Shown here one piece after another: positions 30,864 through 33,232 of a DNA stretch of 33,232 nucleotides. Position 1 is the first letter of the stretch; every line of letters starts with the position of its first letter. The position numbers and the translations under genes are program-made. Origin of the DNA: Endomicrobium sp. (lineage in GTDB: Bacteria > Elusimicrobiota > Endomicrobiia > Endomicrobiales > Endomicrobiaceae); contig JAISEM010000030.1 of NCBI GenBank assembly GCA_031264105.1, positions 1 to 33,232 on the forward strand. The letters are read 5' to 3'. Below the pieces are notes generated by a model that saw only the letters and a program-made list of their open reading frames with translations, had not been told where the DNA came from and did no database searches.

Positions 30864-31595
30864 TTACAAATACATTTTCAAATCTTTTTGCACTAATGCT
30901 ACTGCGTTTTTAACGATATGTTTTTCTAACGGCTTGAAATGTTTGTGAATTGGAAAATCTATATTTCTTTCGCCTTTTAGAAATGTAAAGATATTCAAAT
31001 TCACATCTTCAAAATAACTCATTATTGAATGTGTTGATTGAGCGCCATATGCTGTTTCTGGCAAATCAGAATAATCGCCGCCGAGTTGGCTTTCAAGTTG
31101 AAACAAGTAGCAGGATATATTTGGATATAAAGTCTTTAACAAATGAAAGTCCACAAGTATTCGTTTTATCATTGCGTTTTCAGTATAGGCTTTGCACTCT
31201 ATACCCATAACGAATTTATCGTCAATAAAAATGTGTTTGTCAACGATTAACCCATATGAATAATCTTCTATATGTTCCTTTATATATTTTTTGACTTTTT
31301 CGTCCTTAAGATTTTCAACATAGGTTTTTTGTATAGGAATTTTTATTTTCTTTGAGTTAATTTCAAACCGCTCTTTTTTGCCTTTGAGATTAGCCCAAGC
31401 AAGTTTTATAATGTCTTCCGTTATAGCTTCTTGCAATTTACCTTTAACCATACGGACAACTCCGCCGTAAGCCCTGTCAGTCTGCTCTTTGGCTTTATCA
31501 TCAACGACACGAACAATAGCGTTATACATTTTGATTATTTCAGAAATACTTGGAGCAGTTTTGTAAGGCTTCATCATTTCGGAGGCATTAAACAT
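30864..31595 (-). CDS. Putative Type II restriction endonuclease
   Basis: 243 aa, 3 nt downstream of the methyltransferase; IFIDDKFVMGIECKAYTENAMIKRILVDF fits a PD-(D/E)XK core (D...ExK). Confidence 0.7.
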   Translation of the reverse strand: MFNASEMMKPYKTAPSISEIIKMYNAIVRVVDDKAKEQTDRAYGGVVRMVKGKLQEAITEDIIKLAWANLKGKKERFEINSKKIKIPIQKTYVENLKDEKVKKYIKEHIEDYSYGLIVDKHIFIDDKFVMGIECKAYTENAMIKRILVDFHLLKTLYPNISCYLFQLESQLGGDYSDLPETAYGAQSTHSIMSYFEDVNLNIFTFLKGERNIDFPIHKHFKPLEKHIVKNAVALVQKDLKMYL

Positions 31596-31597
31596 TT

Positions 31598-32731
31598 TTA
31601 ATCCTTTTGTTGTTTATGATTAAATAAAGTATCTGCTTCTTTAAGACGCTCTTTTGCAGTTTTGCAATAAGCCTCGTCAATATCAATGCCAATAAATTCT
31701 CTATCAAGTTCTTTTGCTACTTTTGTTGTAGTTCCTGCTCCATTGAAAGGGTCAAGCACGATATCGTTTTTATATGAGAATAATTTTATCGCTCTTTTTG
31801 CCAATTCTTCGGGGAACATTGCGTCGTGCTTATACTTTTTCATTTTTCTTTCTGGCGCGATAGACCATTTCCCATAAACCCATTTCTTAAATTCGCCGGC
31901 AGAAATATCAATATCGTCTTTTTTGCCATCTTTTTTTAATGTATCCTTGCAGAAAATTTCAATAAATTCCCAAGAGTATTTCATATACGGCGAAGACGGG
32001 CTTTTCCAACTTCCCCAAGTGCAGTATTTGCAGTTGTAATTATTTTTTTCCCAAATTATTTCGCCCTTCCAAATAAGCCCCTCTTTGAAAAAGAAATTAC
32101 TGACTATATGGTGTGTTGGGATATAGTCTGAAAATAAAGGCTGGATGTTTATAATAAAGCGTCCGCCGTTTTTAAGAACTCTATTGCATTCTTTGAAAAT
32201 TGCAAATAACTTGTCAAAATACCCTTCCCAGACGTTCACATCGCTTGTGTTGTTATAAGTAATGCCAAAATTATATGGCGGCGAAGTTAAAATTAAGTCA
32301 ATACAATTATCAGGCAAAGTTTGTAGAAATTCCAAAGAATTGGCGCAATGAATTTTATTGACTACTTTTTCTGAAATTTCATTATTGTTTTTTGCGAAGT
32401 TTTTTTGATAATACTCATAGCCTAATCTTTTCTTTTTGTTTTCGTCTTTATTTTGAACTTTTTTGGCTTTATTGAAACTTTTAAAAACGATTTTGCCGTT
32501 TGCGGAAGAAAATGAGCGAATTTTTAATAATTCGTCTAAAACACTACCGATTAGGCGGTTATTTTTATTTTGATATTCAATATACTTCATATCAACAATA
32601 TCAAAATTCAAAATTATATTATTATCGTCTAATTCCGTCTGAATTCCTGCTGTATTTAATATCTGAAAAGCTGACATAATATCGGTATTTGAATATTCAT
32701 TTTTTATAGCGACAGTCTTATATTGTTCCAT
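31598..32731 (-). CDS. Type II DNA methyltransferase, beta-class order, with ~120-aa N-terminal extension
   Basis: 377 aa; TSPPYNFGITYNN (motif IV) precedes DPFNGAGTTTKVAKELDREFIGIDID (motif I/X region). Confidence 0.9.
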   Translation of the reverse strand: MEQYKTVAIKNEYSNTDIMSAFQILNTAGIQTELDDNNIILNFDIVDMKYIEYQNKNNRLIGSVLDELLKIRSFSSANGKIVFKSFNKAKKVQNKDENKKKRLGYEYYQKNFAKNNNEISEKVVNKIHCANSLEFLQTLPDNCIDLILTSPPYNFGITYNNTSDVNVWEGYFDKLFAIFKECNRVLKNGGRFIINIQPLFSDYIPTHHIVSNFFFKEGLIWKGEIIWEKNNYNCKYCTWGSWKSPSSPYMKYSWEFIEIFCKDTLKKDGKKDDIDISAGEFKKWVYGKWSIAPERKMKKYKHDAMFPEELAKRAIKLFSYKNDIVLDPFNGAGTTTKVAKELDREFIGIDIDEAYCKTAKERLKEADTLFNHKQQKD

Positions 32732-33232
32732 AAAACCTCCAAGAAACTTTTAGTATCTATATTATACAAAAATAGCATATATTATATCTGAAAGAACAGC
32801 GTTGATTTGACTTAAATCACAATAGAAAATTCTTCGCAAACTGATTATCCGGGGTGCAAAATTATTATAGTAAATCAAAAGTGAATAGATGTAAAATAAA
32901 ATATGCTATCATAATGATTATGCAAGCATATATTCTCACGCCTTATTTGGCGATATTTTTCTATTTAGAACGTATTCCAAATATAAAAAATACCGTCTCA
33001 ATCGTCATATTTGCCTTTGCCTAAATTCCCCGAATGGATTACCGATAATAAATTTGAAGACAAAGTGAATATTGTAGTTTTTGAAATTCCAAGAGAAAAC
33101 TAGAAAGGCGAAGAAATAAAGAGCGTCAAAAAAGATTTCTTTATTAAAATTTCCAATAGGAAAAAACTCAAAACTTTTTTAAACAACTATACGAAATTAT
33201 TTAAAGAAAACCGATTAACGACAAATGAGAAA

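Overview
AT-rich bacterial window, consistent with a reduced or decaying Elusimicrobiota/Endomicrobium-like genome (inference from pseudogene density and composition; not verified). Intact blocks: rplM-rpsI with a terminator; guaB; tRNA-Asn/tRNA-Thr in divergent orientation; a sensor kinase and response regulator; smpB; an AddAB-like helicase/nuclease pair; an ilvD...ilvB-ilvN-ilvC cluster continuing into PASTA-rpe-amidase-murI-queD; and an apparently intact Type II restriction-modification pair near the right end. Between these lie many decayed genes: an AEC permease, a DUF2164-like gene, an M/R/specificity R-M cluster, a RhuM-like gene, a probable Cap15-like (2TM + beta-barrel) CBASS-type effector, an AAA-ATPase/PD-(D/E)XK gene, a P-loop kinase and two transposase N-terminal remnants. 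The most novel-looking locus is 28159-30311 (- strand). It holds a lipoprotein built from five diverged ~46-residue modules plus duplicated linkers. The same frame continues 105 codons past a single TAA, followed by a small basic ORF. Other points worth a second look: ilvN split exactly at CTT-A in a way a +1 frameshift would repair, a TTGACAA box usable as -35 for two divergent tRNA promoters, and a 10-bp inverted repeat bracketing a transposase remnant. All assignments come from reading the sequence by eye; no database search was run.
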